64,000 nucleotides of DNA from Acinetobacter sedimenti (GTDB lineage Bacteria; Pseudomonadota; Gammaproteobacteria; Pseudomonadales; Moraxellaceae), in the NCBI RefSeq assembly GCF_022601685.1, contig NZ_JAKUML010000004.1:1-64000 (forward strand). Direction: 5' to 3'. Shown one piece after another: positions 28,300-38,010 of the stretch. The notes beneath the pieces are model-generated. The model saw only the letters and a list, made by a program, of their open reading frames with translations, had not been told where the DNA came from and made no database searches. Both the position numbers and the translations under genes were made by a program. The stretch's first letter is position 1. Every line of letters begins with the position of its first letter.

Positions 28300-28845
28300 T
28301 TAGCGTCGTCGTAATCCACGCCCTCGACCACGTGCCATACCACCACCCAAAGCATTGAGCACCGCAAGTTTATTCAGACTCCCAGAAGCGTGGGCATGAC
28401 ATATCGCAGCCGCTAAGGCATCGGCAGCATCGGCTTGCGGTTTTACAGACAGATTGAGTAATTTCATCACCATCATCTGTACTTGTTCTTTATCTGCCGC
28501 ACCATAGCCAACTACAGATTGCTTGATTTGTCGTGCGGTATATTCTGCGACTTTCAGATCAAGATTGACCAGTGCCGCGATGGCTGCGCCTCGTGCCTGA
28601 CCGAGCTTTAATGCTGAGTCGGGATTTTGTGCCATAAAGACTTGTTCAACCGCAGCTTCTGTCGGCTGATGAAAACGCACAATCCGATCCACCCCTGCAA
28701 AAATCCGTTTCAATCGTTCAGGAATCTCTTGGCTTTCGGTACGAATCGTCCCTGCATCTACAAAACGCAATTTTGCCCCGTCTTTTTCAATGATGCCATA
28801 GCCTGTAAGCCGTGAGCCGGGGTCAATACCGATGATTATTGTCAT
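28300..28845 (-). CDS. ruvC: Holliday junction resolvase RuvC
   Basis: Endonuclease that resolves four-way DNA junctions with RuvAB. The 181-residue protein begins [17 protein letters not shown], where the first catalytic Asp lies, followed by the Glu in [20 protein letters not shown] (about 68-88) and the C-terminal [16 protein letters not shown] with the last acidic pair. The tail is basic and Gly/Arg-rich. ruvA and ruvB are not adjacent. No start conflict is seen. Confidence 0.96.
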   Translation of the reverse strand: MTIIIGIDPGSRLTGYGIIEKDGAKLRFVDAGTIRTESQEIPERLKRIFAGVDRIVRFHQPTEAAVEQVFMAQNPDSALKLGQARGAAIAALVNLDLKVAEYTARQIKQSVVGYGAADKEQVQMMVMKLLNLSVKPQADAADALAAAICHAHASGSLNKLAVLNALGGGMARGRGRGLRRR

Positions 28846-28992
28846 TTTGCCCTTTAAATTTTCAAAATCGTCACTATTGTTACATAAATTGTTGAAAAAA
28901 ACCTATGCGGTCGTGCTGAGCACTTGATCATAGGTTAAATTGAATACATTGTTTTTCGTTTTAAATTTTGAATGAGGTTGCAAAGCAACAAA

Positions 28993-29562
28993 ATGGGTCT
29001 GATTTTATTAGTATTGATTGCCATCGTGACTGAGATCGTGACGTGGATCGTGGTCGGTGATTTGGTCGGTAGCGGTTGGTACGTATTCTTTTGGTTTATC
29101 TTCGCTGCCATGATTGGCTTTACGATATTGCGTAGCAGTGTTGCGCATATCATGCCACAGATGCAACAAATGCAAATGTCGGGACAAATGGGAAATGATC
29201 CAAATATTGGCAAATATTTACCTCGTGCGATTGCAGGCTTACTGCTTGCTATTCCTGGTTTGTGGTCAGATTTAATAGCATTCTTGATGTTGATTCCTGC
29301 GGTGCAAACCATGTTTAGAAACTCAGCCATGAAAGCAATGCAAAAACGCCAACAAGCCATGATGGAAAAAATGATGGGTGGTATGTCTGGCAGTGCCAAT
29401 GATCCAAACAATCCTTTTGCCGATATGATGCGTCAAATGCAAGAGATGCAACGTCAGCAGATGGGTGGTCGTGGTGCGAGTAACGACTCAAGCATTATTG
29501 ATGGTGAGGCACGTGAAGTTCAGCCTGAACAAAAGCGCATCGATCACAAAGAGAATGACTAA
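28993..29562 (+). CDS. fxsA: FxsA family membrane protein
   Basis: The FxsA protein of E. coli is an inner-membrane protein that relieves phage exclusion when overproduced; its normal role is unclear. From ATG 28993 the product has about 189 residues, beginning directly with membrane helices (GLILLVLIAIVTEIVTWIVV and VFFWFIFAAMIGFTILRS) and then AIAGLLLAIPGLWSDLIAF, the FxsA signature with a third and fourth helix. The C-terminal tail is Met/Gln-rich and hydrophilic (MMRQMQEMQRQQMGG). An earlier ATG at 28972 would add seven polar residues; neither start has a perfect ribosome-binding site. Confidence 0.85.
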   Translation: MGLILLVLIAIVTEIVTWIVVGDLVGSGWYVFFWFIFAAMIGFTILRSSVAHIMPQMQQMQMSGQMGNDPNIGKYLPRAIAGLLLAIPGLWSDLIAFLMLIPAVQTMFRNSAMKAMQKRQQAMMEKMMGGMSGSANDPNNPFADMMRQMQEMQRQQMGGRGASNDSSIIDGEAREVQPEQKRIDHKEND

Positions 29563-29649
29563 AATTGCAACAATCAAGGATTGAATTGATATTTTAATGA
29601 GTAAAATCCTTGACCTAAAGTAGATTAGTCCATACAATCGCTTGCACAT

Positions 29650-29725
29650 TCTCCCATAGCTCAGTCGGTAGAGCGACGGACTGTTAATCCGCAGGTCCCT
29701 GGTTCGAGCCCAGGTGGGAGAGCCA
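29650..29725 (+). tRNA. tRNA-Asn (GTT anticodon)
   Basis: A 76-base cloverleaf with acceptor stem TCTCCCA/TGGGAGA, the D-loop AGCTCAGTCGGTAGAGC, anticodon loop CTGTTAA with GTT at 29683-29685, T arm GGTTCGAGCC and encoded CCA at 29723-29725. The anticodon reads Asn codons, and its first G is a queuosine site, which fits the queE and queC genes in this window. A terminator follows at 29761. Confidence 0.98.
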
Positions 29726-29760
29726 AAATTTGTAAAGTTTTAGCAATAAGCTCTACAATG

Positions 29761-29792
29761 AAAAAGCCTAGATGAATCATCTAGGCTTTTTT
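29761..29792. terminator. Bidirectional terminator after tRNA-Asn
   Basis: AAGCCTAGATG-AAT-CATCTAGGCTT with T-runs on both strands lies between tRNA-Asn and the convergent lipase-like gene. Confidence 0.9.
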
Positions 29793-29812
29793 GTATTCAG
29801 CTTCATCAAACT

Positions 29813-31063
29813 TTAAGAAGCTGGCATAGTCGCTTCGATAAAGTCCATGATTTGCTCATTACGCTGAATAATCGCTTGTGTATGTCCTGCACCCTCAACG
29901 AGATCCAATTGCACTTGTGGTGTTGTTCCAAGCTGATTCATACCATTAACTAAAGCTTGAGTTACTTGATATGGGACAGCTGCATCCAATGTACCTTGCA
30001 CAACATAGATAGGCTTATCAAGTTTCACTGTACCAGGCTGTGAACTTGCTAAAAATTCTGCAATCGTTTCGTTTTCTAAGAAATCGTCAGTTAATGCAGG
30101 ATAGTCTATCACTTTTGCAGAAGGATTCTGCACAAGATAAGTTTGAATATCCGTATAATAATTAGCGATCATATCATCCAAACACAATCCATTATCACCA
30201 TTTGTGCCTTGAGCACTCAATGCTACGTTATAGGCCTGTGAATGAAATATCTCATTATAATTAAAACTTGGCATATACGCTTTGATGCCTACACCAACAT
30301 ACGCAGCATAAGACAGTAACTCTGAATAAACTCGAATTGCATAGTTTTTATTTTGCATTTCTATCCCACTAATCGCCTGTGGAGCAACCTCAGTGATGAT
30401 ATAACCCAAGCTAGAAGCAGGTGCTGTGGCAACTGCACCTTTATAGTTTTCATCATCATTGGCAAATTGTGCTACGCCCAGTGAGGCATGTCCACCTTGA
30501 GATTGACCAATCGACATCCAATCTCCTTGTAAATCTGCACCATACTTTTCTTTAAATGCGTTCACAGCGTAGATCGCTGAATTGGCTTCACTTTCTAGAT
30601 TCAAATAAGGGTGAATACCTTGATCACCTAAGCCTTCATAATCTGGTGCAACAATCACATAACCTCGTTCCAATAGATTGTTCGCAGTGACTAGGAAATT
30701 TTCATTCATCGCCATTTTACTTGGTGCACATCTATCGCCTACACCCGTTGTACCATGTGTCCACACTACCACACGCCAGCCATCACTTGGTTTTTCTGTT
30801 TTTGGATAAATCACCATAGCTGATGATGGATGAATTTCGCCATTGCTATATGGCATATTGTAGCTCATGACATCGACTTTACTTGCTTCTTCTGGAATAG
30901 CGTCTGCGCTATAGCTCGTTTCAGAAACATAACCACTCTCTTCTTGACTTGGCCCACCACTACTCTTGTTGTCATCATTATTACATGCCGCTAGCGTGAT
31001 TGCTGTTGCTAACACCGTCATTCCTGCAAATGCTTTAAGCCCCTGTTTTTTAGATATTTTCAT
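29813..31063 (-). CDS. Secretory lipase-like alpha/beta hydrolase lipoprotein
   Basis: The 416-residue protein has a lipoprotein signal (MTVLATAITLAACNNDD, with Cys27 as the lipidation site) and should be anchored in the envelope. The catalytic serine lies in the nucleophile elbow SIGQSQGGHASL, an alpha/beta hydrolase GxSxG motif; VIVAPDYEGLGDQG precedes it, and PIYVVQGTLDAAVP and VEGAGHTQAI supply the probable Asp and His. The arrangement resembles secretory lipases of the LIP family. Substrates are probably esters or triglycerides, inferred only from the fold. It is a single gene. Confidence 0.85.
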   Translation of the reverse strand: MKISKKQGLKAFAGMTVLATAITLAACNNDDNKSSGGPSQEESGYVSETSYSADAIPEEASKVDVMSYNMPYSNGEIHPSSAMVIYPKTEKPSDGWRVVVWTHGTTGVGDRCAPSKMAMNENFLVTANNLLERGYVIVAPDYEGLGDQGIHPYLNLESEANSAIYAVNAFKEKYGADLQGDWMSIGQSQGGHASLGVAQFANDDENYKGAVATAPASSLGYIITEVAPQAISGIEMQNKNYAIRVYSELLSYAAYVGVGIKAYMPSFNYNEIFHSQAYNVALSAQGTNGDNGLCLDDMIANYYTDIQTYLVQNPSAKVIDYPALTDDFLENETIAEFLASSQPGTVKLDKPIYVVQGTLDAAVPYQVTQALVNGMNQLGTTPQVQLDLVEGAGHTQAIIQRNEQIMDFIEATMPAS

Positions 31064-31110
31064 TGACGTACTCCTTACATCATTGGATTGATCTCTATTT
31101 TATTTAGGCA

Positions 31111-31138
31111 TAAAAAAAGTACCGTGTCTACGATACTT
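31111..31138 (-). terminator. Terminator of the ubiCA unit
   Basis: On the minus strand AAAGTATCG-TAGACA-CGGTACTTT with following T residues lies downstream of ubiA and upstream of the lipase-like gene. Confidence 0.8.
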
Positions 31139-31197
31139 TCAGCGAAATTTAATTATTTTGTTATCTTTACAGCGTCAATATCATTTTCTATTCCAAC

Positions 31198-32082
31198 TCA
31201 CATGGATAATCCCAAAATGATGCCTAACCAAATCACTAACCCAACCCACCGATTATGCCGAAATGCCCAGAAGCACATCACAGGATCGCAATCTTTAGTT
31301 TTCATGCCTTGGTAGATAAAATCAAAGGCAACGATAAGAAGCGCCAAACCTGCCCACGGTAATAATTGCTCACGCCAAAATGCTAATCCAATCAATAACA
31401 AACTCATGACTTGTAGCAATCCAATGATCTGCAAATCATATTTCCCAAACAAGATCGCTGTGGATTTCACGCCAATTTTTAGATCATATTCACGATCGGT
31501 AATGGCGTACTGAGTATCGTATGCCACCGTCCAAGCAAGATTGCCAAAATATAACAGCCAACACGTTAGATCAGGTGTCTGCCCGACTGCGCTATATGCC
31601 ATTGGAATCGACCATGAAAATGCCGCACCCAAAAATACCTGTGGCAAATGGGTATAGCGCTTCATAAATGGATAAATAAAGGCGAGAATTAATGCGCCAA
31701 ATGACCAATAAAACGTTTCAACAGGTAAGAAAAATAATAGACAGGCACTCGCCAAAACAAGGACTAGAAACACCCAAATCGCTTCGATCGGCTGAATAAT
31801 GCCTGATGCCAGTGGACGAGTTTTGGTACGCTCAACATGACCATCAACTTTACGATCGGCAAAATCATTAATTGCACAGCCTGCTGCACGCATAAAGATC
31901 ACACCCAAAATCATCGGAATCAAAATACCGAGTGATGGCATACCTTTCGCTGCAATCCAAAGTGCCCACATGGTCGGCCAAAAGACTAGCTCTGTACCGA
32001 TCGGCTTATCAAACCGACACAAGTAATAATAGGCTTGGAAACGCTCTTGCCAAGTCGTGGCAACGTGAGTTTGCATAGGCAC
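31198..32082 (-). CDS. ubiA: 4-hydroxybenzoate octaprenyltransferase
   Basis: Inner-membrane enzyme attaching a polyprenyl chain to 4-hydroxybenzoate in ubiquinone synthesis. The 294-residue protein has about nine membrane helices and both Asp-rich motifs: the first at [22 protein letters not shown] (about residues 70-91, in NDxxDxxxD form) and the second at [13 protein letters not shown]. RPIGTELLLxP-like [13 protein letters not shown] opens the domain. It directly follows ubiC on the same strand with a 9-base gap, so the pair forms an operon. Confidence 0.96.
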   Translation of the reverse strand: MPMQTHVATTWQERFQAYYYLCRFDKPIGTELVFWPTMWALWIAAKGMPSLGILIPMILGVIFMRAAGCAINDFADRKVDGHVERTKTRPLASGIIQPIEAIWVFLVLVLASACLLFFLPVETFYWSFGALILAFIYPFMKRYTHLPQVFLGAAFSWSIPMAYSAVGQTPDLTCWLLYFGNLAWTVAYDTQYAITDREYDLKIGVKSTAILFGKYDLQIIGLLQVMSLLLIGLAFWREQLLPWAGLALLIVAFDFIYQGMKTKDCDPVMCFWAFRHNRWVGLVIWLGIILGLSM

Positions 32083-32091
32083 TGTCCGAAT

Positions 32092-32580
32092 TTATTTTTG
32101 AATGAACTGTTCAAAACTTGTTAAGAAAGTTTCTTGTACAATAAATTGACAACCATGCCAAGTATAGCAACTTTGCCGTGTCCAACCCTCATCTAATTTT
32201 AGAATCCGACGCTGACATAATGGCGTAGTACGTTGAAACAATAAACGTCCAATTGGCTGACGTCCGATATGTTTAAAAATTCGAGCTTGTTTATTTAGGC
32301 TCAAAATCGGAAAAATACTTTTTGCTTTTACCCACGGTGTGACATCACTGCCATACAAATCACTTTCACGCACCCACGCAATATGCTGTGCAGGCATATT
32401 GAGCCACATTGCATCAATCTGTGAAAGCCGTTGGTAATGTTCATTTATCGGAATGACGTGGAATTGCCCATTGGACAACTTAATCAATTGTTGTGTAAGT
32501 GAGCCGTCTGCGACTAACCATTGCTTGAGCCCTGTTGGTAATTGTAATTGTTGTATCTCTCGCAGTTGGTAAAAACGCAT
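32092..32580 (-). CDS. ubiC: Chorismate lyase
   Basis: Removes pyruvate from chorismate to give 4-hydroxybenzoate, the first ubiquinone-specific step. The 162-residue protein has modest overall conservation but matches UbiC in WLVADGSLTQQL near residue 20, WVRESDLYGSDVTPWVKAKSIFP in the middle (the REVxL-like segment with the catalytic Arg) and RQPIGRLLFQRTTPLCQRR near the C-terminal Glu. Its context immediately upstream of ubiA makes the call secure. Confidence 0.92.
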   Translation of the reverse strand: MRFYQLREIQQLQLPTGLKQWLVADGSLTQQLIKLSNGQFHVIPINEHYQRLSQIDAMWLNMPAQHIAWVRESDLYGSDVTPWVKAKSIFPILSLNKQARIFKHIGRQPIGRLLFQRTTPLCQRRILKLDEGWTRQSCYTWHGCQFIVQETFLTSFEQFIQK

Positions 32581-32714
32581 GAATCCGCACCCTAAAAATC
32601 AGCGTTTAGTGTAAACCAAAATCGTTGATTGCATAGCGTCCGAGGTGATGATTTTATTCAATTTTGCGATATAAAAATGTAAGCTCGCCAAATTAATTGA
32701 TGAGCTTATATTGA

Positions 32715-33953
32715 TTAGACGACTTCTACTTTTCCAACATCTTGCGAATTTTCTGTAAGCTCTTTCTTTTTCCAGAGATGTGCATACTTTTTCAACAATG
32801 ATTTTTTCGCTTTTGGATAGACGTTTACTTTCTCGATATCGCCACCATAATTCGCAATCACACGCTCATCCATCAGCTTAAACCATAATTTTGGAATCAT
32901 CACAGGTAAGAACAAACTCGCATAACCCATTGGCAATTGTGGTACATCTTCATAATGACGTAGCGATTGGAAACTGCGGGTTGGATAGGCATGATGATCT
33001 GAATGGCGTTGTAGCTGATACAGTAAGACATTGCTAAATTTACTATTATTATTCCAACTATGTTCAGGCATGGTGCGTACATAACGACCGTTGCCCAAAT
33101 CTTCACGCTTCAAACCATAATGTTCCATATAATTCACCGCTTCGAACAGCGTAATACCCTGCAACGCCTGCGCAATCTGCGTTGGCAAAATACGTGTACC
33201 AAACATTTTTAAAGTCAACGCATGATAAGCCGCACTCATCCCCCAACCTTGTAATAGCTCATTGTCCAATGACCAGAATTTTTTGCCTTTACGTTCTAGG
33301 CGACGAGTTTCAATCTCAATCGCAGATTTAAAGCTACCGATGACAGTGCGAGGCCAAAATTGCCAAAAAGTTTCTCCCATTTGCGAAGACGCAGGATCTT
33401 CAGGTGTCGCAACACGGCGATGATGTCCATACGGATGTTCAATACGGAAATGGTTATAACCTGTCGGCGCAAGTGCAAGATGCGACAGATAATGCTCAAG
33501 CTTACCAGGTTTATGGCTCAGCTCATGTGCCGTGTTAATTGCGACGCCATTGACCACACCGAGCATATGACCAATGCCAATTTGATCAACGAGTGGCGTA
33601 GATTTTTTACTCGCAAGGTACAAGCCATAAATATTGGCAGCATATTGAAATGGGATGAATAATTTCACCACTCGTGCATAGTACGGATCGTCTTCTAAAT
33701 CTGCGATCGCTTGCTCAGGCGGGTTGTCAGGATCGACACCCATCATTTTATCAATACTTGGAATGATCACATGCAAGACGAGAGGACCTGCAAAAGCAAA
33801 TAATTTTTTCGTCGATTTCGGTCCAAACTGATAACCGAGCAATACGGTATTGGCAATATTGGGTACAACGATACCAAGCATCCAAAGACGACGCTTTTTG
33901 TCCACATACGGCTTGGCTTGCGATAAAACTTCAAGATCAACTGACTGATTCAT
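32715..33953 (-). CDS. alkM: Alkane 1-monooxygenase
   Basis: Integral-membrane non-haem diiron hydroxylase that oxidises n-alkanes to 1-alkanols with rubredoxin as electron donor. The 412-residue protein carries all the histidine boxes: NTAHELSHK (about 140-148), EHPYGHHRRVATPEDPAS (about 170-187), the NYMEHYGL motif and LQRHSDHHAYPTR. The N-terminal half has several membrane helices. The gene is divergent from an AraC-type regulator (alkR) with a 161-base gap that includes a repeat operator, the standard arrangement in Acinetobacter. Rubredoxin genes are not in this window. Confidence 0.95.
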   Translation of the reverse strand: MNQSVDLEVLSQAKPYVDKKRRLWMLGIVVPNIANTVLLGYQFGPKSTKKLFAFAGPLVLHVIIPSIDKMMGVDPDNPPEQAIADLEDDPYYARVVKLFIPFQYAANIYGLYLASKKSTPLVDQIGIGHMLGVVNGVAINTAHELSHKPGKLEHYLSHLALAPTGYNHFRIEHPYGHHRRVATPEDPASSQMGETFWQFWPRTVIGSFKSAIEIETRRLERKGKKFWSLDNELLQGWGMSAAYHALTLKMFGTRILPTQIAQALQGITLFEAVNYMEHYGLKREDLGNGRYVRTMPEHSWNNNSKFSNVLLYQLQRHSDHHAYPTRSFQSLRHYEDVPQLPMGYASLFLPVMIPKLWFKLMDERVIANYGGDIEKVNVYPKAKKSLLKKYAHLWKKKELTENSQDVGKVEVV

Positions 33954-34028
33954 TATTGTTGCTCCTTCACCGTCACGGTGTATTTCATGACTTTATTATG
34001 CAGAGCTGATCATTTTTTAAGTATTCAT

Positions 34029-34058
34029 ATTAAGACAGTAGATAATCATAATAAGACA
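34029..34058. promoter_or_regulatory. Direct repeats, candidate AlkR operator
   Basis: ATTAAGACA (34029-34037) and AATAAGACA (34050-34058) are near-identical direct repeats spaced 21 bases, two helical turns, in the alkM-alkR intergenic region. This is the arrangement typical of AraC-family activator half-sites. The binding assignment is inferred. Confidence 0.6.
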
Positions 34059-34114
34059 AGCGATTTAAATGTATGCTAAAAAGAGCAAATACAAAGGAGT
34101 TTGAGAAATAACGT

Positions 34115-35149
34115 ATGGATCGAAATATCCCAATTTTTCCTGCACGCTATTATTTAAAAGTCATTGAACTACTACAACAGCGTGGCATTGCTGTGGCGGA
34201 AATCCTTGTAGAATCAGGCTTACCGATAGAAAGAATTCTACAAGATGAAGATGCCAAACTGTCTATTTCTCAAATTGAACGCTTTGTCGAACTGTGTTTG
34301 AAGTATCCACAAAATGCCGATTTGGCTTTTGAACTTGGCTCAACCCTCAAGCTCAGCTCGCACAGCCTTGTCGGTTATGTGGCAATGACCAGTGAAACTG
34401 CACGTCAAGCAATTGAGCTGATTGCACAATATTTCAAACTGATTATTCCCAATTTTCAGCTCAAGATCAGAGAAACTGAAACGCAAGTCTTTTTGAGTTT
34501 TGAACCGTCAATGCCGATGAGTACGCTGAATGTGAATTTTCATATTGAAGCGATTGCCATAGCCTTTTATCACAATCTCATTGAGTTACTTGGGCGCAAC
34601 CATCCACCCTACCATGTCTATCTGTCCATCGCACAACCACGTCATCTGCAAAAATATCATCAACTCGATCGGGTCACTTTCCATTTTCAGCATTTGATTC
34701 AGACTGGGATTCAGTTTGTTTTGCCGATTACTACTTTAGATATTCGCTTGCCGATGGCAGATATTTATAGTTTAAAAGTCGTTGAGCAACGCTGCCAAGA
34801 GCTGATGAAACAACTTTCTGATAGTGATGAAATGGAAGCGTGGATTAGGATGATGTTGCAAGAAGCCTATCACATCCCAACCCTTGCTGAATGCTCAAAA
34901 CTACTGAATCTATCGACCAAAACCGTACAGCGCTATCTGAAAAAACACGGACAAGATTTTCATAGCATGCGCATGCAGATCATCATAGAACGTGCTAAAA
35001 CCGCTTTAATTGATACAGATAAAAGCGTCACTGAAATCGCCGATGAACTAGGCTATTCCACCTCGGCGAACTTTATTCGAGCCTTTAAAACAGAAATGCA
35101 AATGACACCAACGCAATATCGAGAACAGACCATTGCTCAAGCCCAATAA
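34115..35149 (+). CDS. alkR: AraC-family regulator of alkane hydroxylase
   Basis: A 344-residue regulator with an N-terminal effector-binding domain (Arabinose_bd-like, about 15-200) and a C-terminal double helix-turn-helix: TLAECSKLLNLSTKTVQRYL (about 255-274) and SVTEIADELGYSTSANFIRAFK (about 300-321). It is divergent from alkM, the arrangement of AlkR activators that induce alkM when long-chain alkanes are present. The start ATG has AAAGGAGTTTGAG upstream. The effector is inferred from the neighbour. Confidence 0.9.
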   Translation: MDRNIPIFPARYYLKVIELLQQRGIAVAEILVESGLPIERILQDEDAKLSISQIERFVELCLKYPQNADLAFELGSTLKLSSHSLVGYVAMTSETARQAIELIAQYFKLIIPNFQLKIRETETQVFLSFEPSMPMSTLNVNFHIEAIAIAFYHNLIELLGRNHPPYHVYLSIAQPRHLQKYHQLDRVTFHFQHLIQTGIQFVLPITTLDIRLPMADIYSLKVVEQRCQELMKQLSDSDEMEAWIRMMLQEAYHIPTLAECSKLLNLSTKTVQRYLKKHGQDFHSMRMQIIIERAKTALIDTDKSVTEIADELGYSTSANFIRAFKTEMQMTPTQYREQTIAQAQ

Positions 35150-35175
35150 AAAAGCTTCCTTACTAGGAAGCTTTT
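35149..35175. terminator. Bidirectional terminator alkR / ohr
   Basis: AAAAAGCTTCCT-TACT-AGGAAGCTTTTT lies just after the alkR stop codon and before the convergent ohr gene. Confidence 0.88.
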
Positions 35176-35197
35176 TATTTGAAACTAAAATATTTAC

Positions 35198-35626
35198 TTA
35201 CACAATCACATTTAAAGTCACGTCAATATTGCCACGTGTTGCATTTGAGTATGGACATACGATATGTGCGGCATCAACCAATTTTTGTGCTTCTGCTTGA
35301 TCCATACCTTCAAGATGAATATTCAATGTCGCTTCAATCCCAAAACCATTTGGAATAGGACCAATACCAACCTCACCATCAATATACGCATCTTTAGTAA
35401 GTGCAATCTTGTCACGCCCTGCGACGAACTTCATCGCACCCAAGAAACACGCTGAATAACCTGCCGCAAATAGTTGCTCTGGATTGGTCACTACACCACC
35501 TGCACCGCCCATCTCTTTTGGCACACCAAGCTGTGCATCTAACGCACCATCGTCAGAACGTACACGACCATCACGACCACCTGTTGCTTTTGCTTTCGCT
35601 GTATACACTACTTTTTCTAAAGCCAT
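35198..35626 (-). CDS. ohr: Organic hydroperoxide resistance protein
   Basis: Thiol-dependent peroxidase that reduces organic hydroperoxides using two conserved cysteines. The 142-residue protein shows the first in GYSACFLGAMKFV (about 60) and the second in HIVCPYSNATRGN (about 125), with the N-terminal KVVYTAKAKATGGRDGRVRS. It is downstream of ohrR on the same strand. Alkane oxidation next door generates reactive intermediates, so the placement is sensible, but no functional link is shown. Confidence 0.96.
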   Translation of the reverse strand: MALEKVVYTAKAKATGGRDGRVRSDDGALDAQLGVPKEMGGAGGVVTNPEQLFAAGYSACFLGAMKFVAGRDKIALTKDAYIDGEVGIGPIPNGFGIEATLNIHLEGMDQAEAQKLVDAAHIVCPYSNATRGNIDVTLNVIV

Positions 35627-35660
35627 GAGAATAACTCCTTAATAATATCGCTCACAAATG

Positions 35661-35674
35661 TATCGTACACGATA
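35661..35674. promoter_or_regulatory. Palindrome, candidate OhrR operator
   Basis: TATCGT-AC-ACGATA is a 6+6 inverted repeat 35 bases upstream of ohr. Other OhrR sites are A/T-rich palindromes, so this is a natural candidate; the assignment is positional. Confidence 0.5.
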
Positions 35675-35761
35675 TATTTAATAATTCAAGCTTGAAATTT
35701 CACTTGAGTGTTAAACAATGTAACGCCTTATGAATTGCTGGTCTGTTGTTTATTGTTTCGC

Positions 35762-36193
35762 TTATTTTTGATTGAGCTGATCTCTTAGATCATTCAAAGA
35801 TTGTTTAAGCTCAATCAATTGCTCCAAATCACACTCAGTTGCGCACATCACCGCTTCGGGAATTTTCTCTGCGTGTTGTTGCAATGCTTTGCCCTGCTCG
35901 GTGAGATGAATCAATACTTGACGCTCATCTTGGTTTGAACGGCGACGTTGTAAAAGATGCTGTGCTTCAAGTCGCTTAAGCAATGGTGTCAATGTGGAAG
36001 ATTCTAAAAAAAGTTTTTTACCAATCTCGGAAACAGTGAGCTGATCTTTTTCCCATAAAACGAGCATCACTAAATACTGCGGATAAGTAATATTCAGTGG
36101 TGCAAGCAGTTCTCTGTAACGTTGATTCAGTGCGAGATTTGCCGAATACAAGGCAAAGCACAACTGATTATCTAGTTTAAGTAATTCATTCAC
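35762..36193 (-). CDS. ohrR: MarR-family organic peroxide sensor
   Basis: Repressor whose reactive cysteine is oxidised by organic peroxides, releasing the ohr promoter. The sensing Cys lies in [17 protein letters not shown] (about residue 12), followed by the winged helix-turn-helix [20 protein letters not shown] and [19 protein letters not shown] 36193 is chosen because the product then begins just before [10 protein letters not shown], as in OhrR proteins; a GTG at 36226 would add eleven residues. It sits upstream of ohr with a 135-base gap holding a palindrome. A lone N-terminal Cys makes it the one-cysteine type. Confidence 0.9.
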   Translation of the reverse strand: MNELLKLDNQLCFALYSANLALNQRYRELLAPLNITYPQYLVMLVLWEKDQLTVSEIGKKLFLESSTLTPLLKRLEAQHLLQRRRSNQDERQVLIHLTEQGKALQQHAEKIPEAVMCATECDLEQLIELKQSLNDLRDQLNQK

Positions 36194-36311
36194 AAAAAAT
36201 ACCACGCCATGTTCATTGATAAGCACATCATTACATCGCCTATTATAAAGCGTTTACACAAATAAATCGCACACAATTTAATCTTACCTATGGATAGCTT
36301 TGTCTTGGCAT

Positions 36312-36337
36312 AAAAAAAGCCCGCACATGGCGAGCTT
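36312..36337 (-). terminator. glnA terminator
   Basis: On the minus strand AGCTCGC-CATGT-GCGGGCT followed by a T-run lies 21 bases beyond the glnA stop codon. Confidence 0.85.
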
Positions 36338-36357
36338 CTTTTATTACAGATAATGTA

Positions 36358-37767
36358 TTACAAGCTGTAGTACATATCAAACTCAACTGGGTGAGTTGTC
36401 GTGTTCAAACGACGAACATCTTCAGTTTTCAATTCGATATACGCATCAAGCATTTCTTTAGTGAATACGCCGCCTTTCAACAAGTATTCGTGATCTGCTT
36501 GAAGTGCTTCAAGAGCCATATCTAGGCTATGCGCAACTGTAGGGATTTTCGCTTCTTCTTCAGGAGGAAGATCATACAAGTTTTTATCAGCAGCTTCACC
36601 TGGATGGATTTTGTTTTGAATACCGTCAAGACCAGCCATCAACAATGCCGCAAAACCTAAGTATGGGTTCATCATTGGATCTGGGAAACGTGCTTCAATA
36701 CGCTTGCCTTTCGGGCTAGAAACGTAAGGAATACGGATTGATGCAGAACGGTTACGTGCTGAGTAAGCCAACATAATCGGTGCTTCGTAGTGTGGTACCA
36801 AACGCTTATACGAATTCGTTGATGGATTCGTGATTGCATTCAATGAACGAGCGTGCTTGATCACACCACCGATGAAGAACAACGCCATTTCTGAAAGACC
36901 TGCGTATTCATCACCTGCAAACAAGTTCTTGCCATCTTTAGAGATCGACATGTGAACGTGCATACCCGAACCGTTGTCACCTACAAGTGGCTTCGGCATG
37001 AAAGTCGCAGTTTTAGCAAACTGGTGCGCGACGTTATGTACAGCATATTTGAACTGTTGTACTTCGTCCGCTTTACGAACCATAGTGTTAAAGCTTACAC
37101 CGATTTCCATTTGGCATGATGCAACTTCGTGGTGATGTACTTCTACACGACCTGGACCCATGATGTCTTCGATTTTCGCACACATTTCTGCACGCATATC
37201 TTGACCAGAATCTACTGGTGGTACTGGGAAGTAACCGCCTTTCACACGTGGACGGTGACCAGAGTTACCTGCGTCGTATTCATTGCCTGTAGACCAAGCA
37301 GCTTCTTCCGCAGAAATCGTGTGACGTGCGCCAGACATGTCGATGTCCCATTTCACGTCATCAAACACGAAGAATTCTGGCTCTGGACCAAAGAATGCTG
37401 TATCACCGATACCTGTAGATTTCAAATATTCTTCTGCACGGCGTGCGATAGAACGTGGATCACGCTCATAACCTTGACCAGTCGATGGCTCGATCACGTC
37501 ACAAGTCACAACAACTGTTGCTTCTGCGAAGAATGGATCGAGGAATGCAGTTTCTGCATCAGGACGTAAAATCATGTCAGACGCCTCGATACCTTTCCAA
37601 CCTGCGATTGAAGAACCATCGAACATTTTACCGTCTTCGAAAGAGTCTTCGTCGATTGTATCAGCAGGGTAAGTAACGTGTTGTTCTTTACCTTTGGTAT
37701 CTGTGAAACGGAAGTCTACCCACTTCGCGCCACTTTCTTTGATTAGATCAAGTACTTTATTTGACAT
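36358..37767 (-). CDS. glnA: Glutamine synthetase, type I
   Basis: Forms glutamine from glutamate and ammonia. From ATG 37767 the product has 469 residues, the E. coli length. Visible are [18 protein letters not shown] near residue 50, EPEFFVFD, the ATP loop [16 protein letters not shown], and NLYDLPPEE with the adenylylation Tyr (about 397), so GlnE control is likely. The first ATG at 37773 would add two residues and leaves only four bases after GGAG, so the second is preferred but not certain. Upstream are a sigma-54 promoter and NtrC-like sites, and no other gene is cotranscribed. Confidence 0.97.
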   Translation of the reverse strand: MSNKVLDLIKESGAKWVDFRFTDTKGKEQHVTYPADTIDEDSFEDGKMFDGSSIAGWKGIEASDMILRPDAETAFLDPFFAEATVVVTCDVIEPSTGQGYERDPRSIARRAEEYLKSTGIGDTAFFGPEPEFFVFDDVKWDIDMSGARHTISAEEAAWSTGNEYDAGNSGHRPRVKGGYFPVPPVDSGQDMRAEMCAKIEDIMGPGRVEVHHHEVASCQMEIGVSFNTMVRKADEVQQFKYAVHNVAHQFAKTATFMPKPLVGDNGSGMHVHMSISKDGKNLFAGDEYAGLSEMALFFIGGVIKHARSLNAITNPSTNSYKRLVPHYEAPIMLAYSARNRSASIRIPYVSSPKGKRIEARFPDPMMNPYLGFAALLMAGLDGIQNKIHPGEAADKNLYDLPPEEEAKIPTVAHSLDMALEALQADHEYLLKGGVFTKEMLDAYIELKTEDVRRLNTTTHPVEFDMYYSL

Positions 37768-37848
37768 GTGCATTACGCTCCAGTTGAATTTGTCCGCACC
37801 TGTTCGGTGCTTTTCCAGTTGGCAGTTTATTAACTTGATTTACCTTAA

Positions 37849-37865
37849 AGCAAATCCCATACCAA
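37849..37865 (-). promoter_or_regulatory. Sigma-54 promoter of glnA
   Basis: On the minus strand TTGGTATGGGATTTGCT has the GG and GC dinucleotides spaced exactly 10 bases, as required for RpoN (-24/-12), and resembles the glnAp2 type of E. coli. It lies about 80 bases upstream of glnA. Confidence 0.78.
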
Positions 37866-38010
37866 CTTTTAATCCTTTATCTAAAACATTGATATTCTTA
37901 GAACTCAGACGCTTTTAGAACTTTGAACTTGCCCATATTATACTGAGCAAATTTGAAAATGCACTATTTAGAAACATCTAATTAAACAATTCACTTTTGA
38001 TTCAAAAAGA

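Noticed and set aside
28935..29411. 158-codon frame opposite fxsA
   Set aside because: Cys- and Met-rich reverse shadow of a membrane protein gene; the real frame fits FxsA.
37129..37569. 146-codon frame opposite glnA
   Set aside because: The translation is unusually rich in Thr, Cys, Trp and His, as expected from the complement of a conserved glnA, and no ribosome-binding site is visible.
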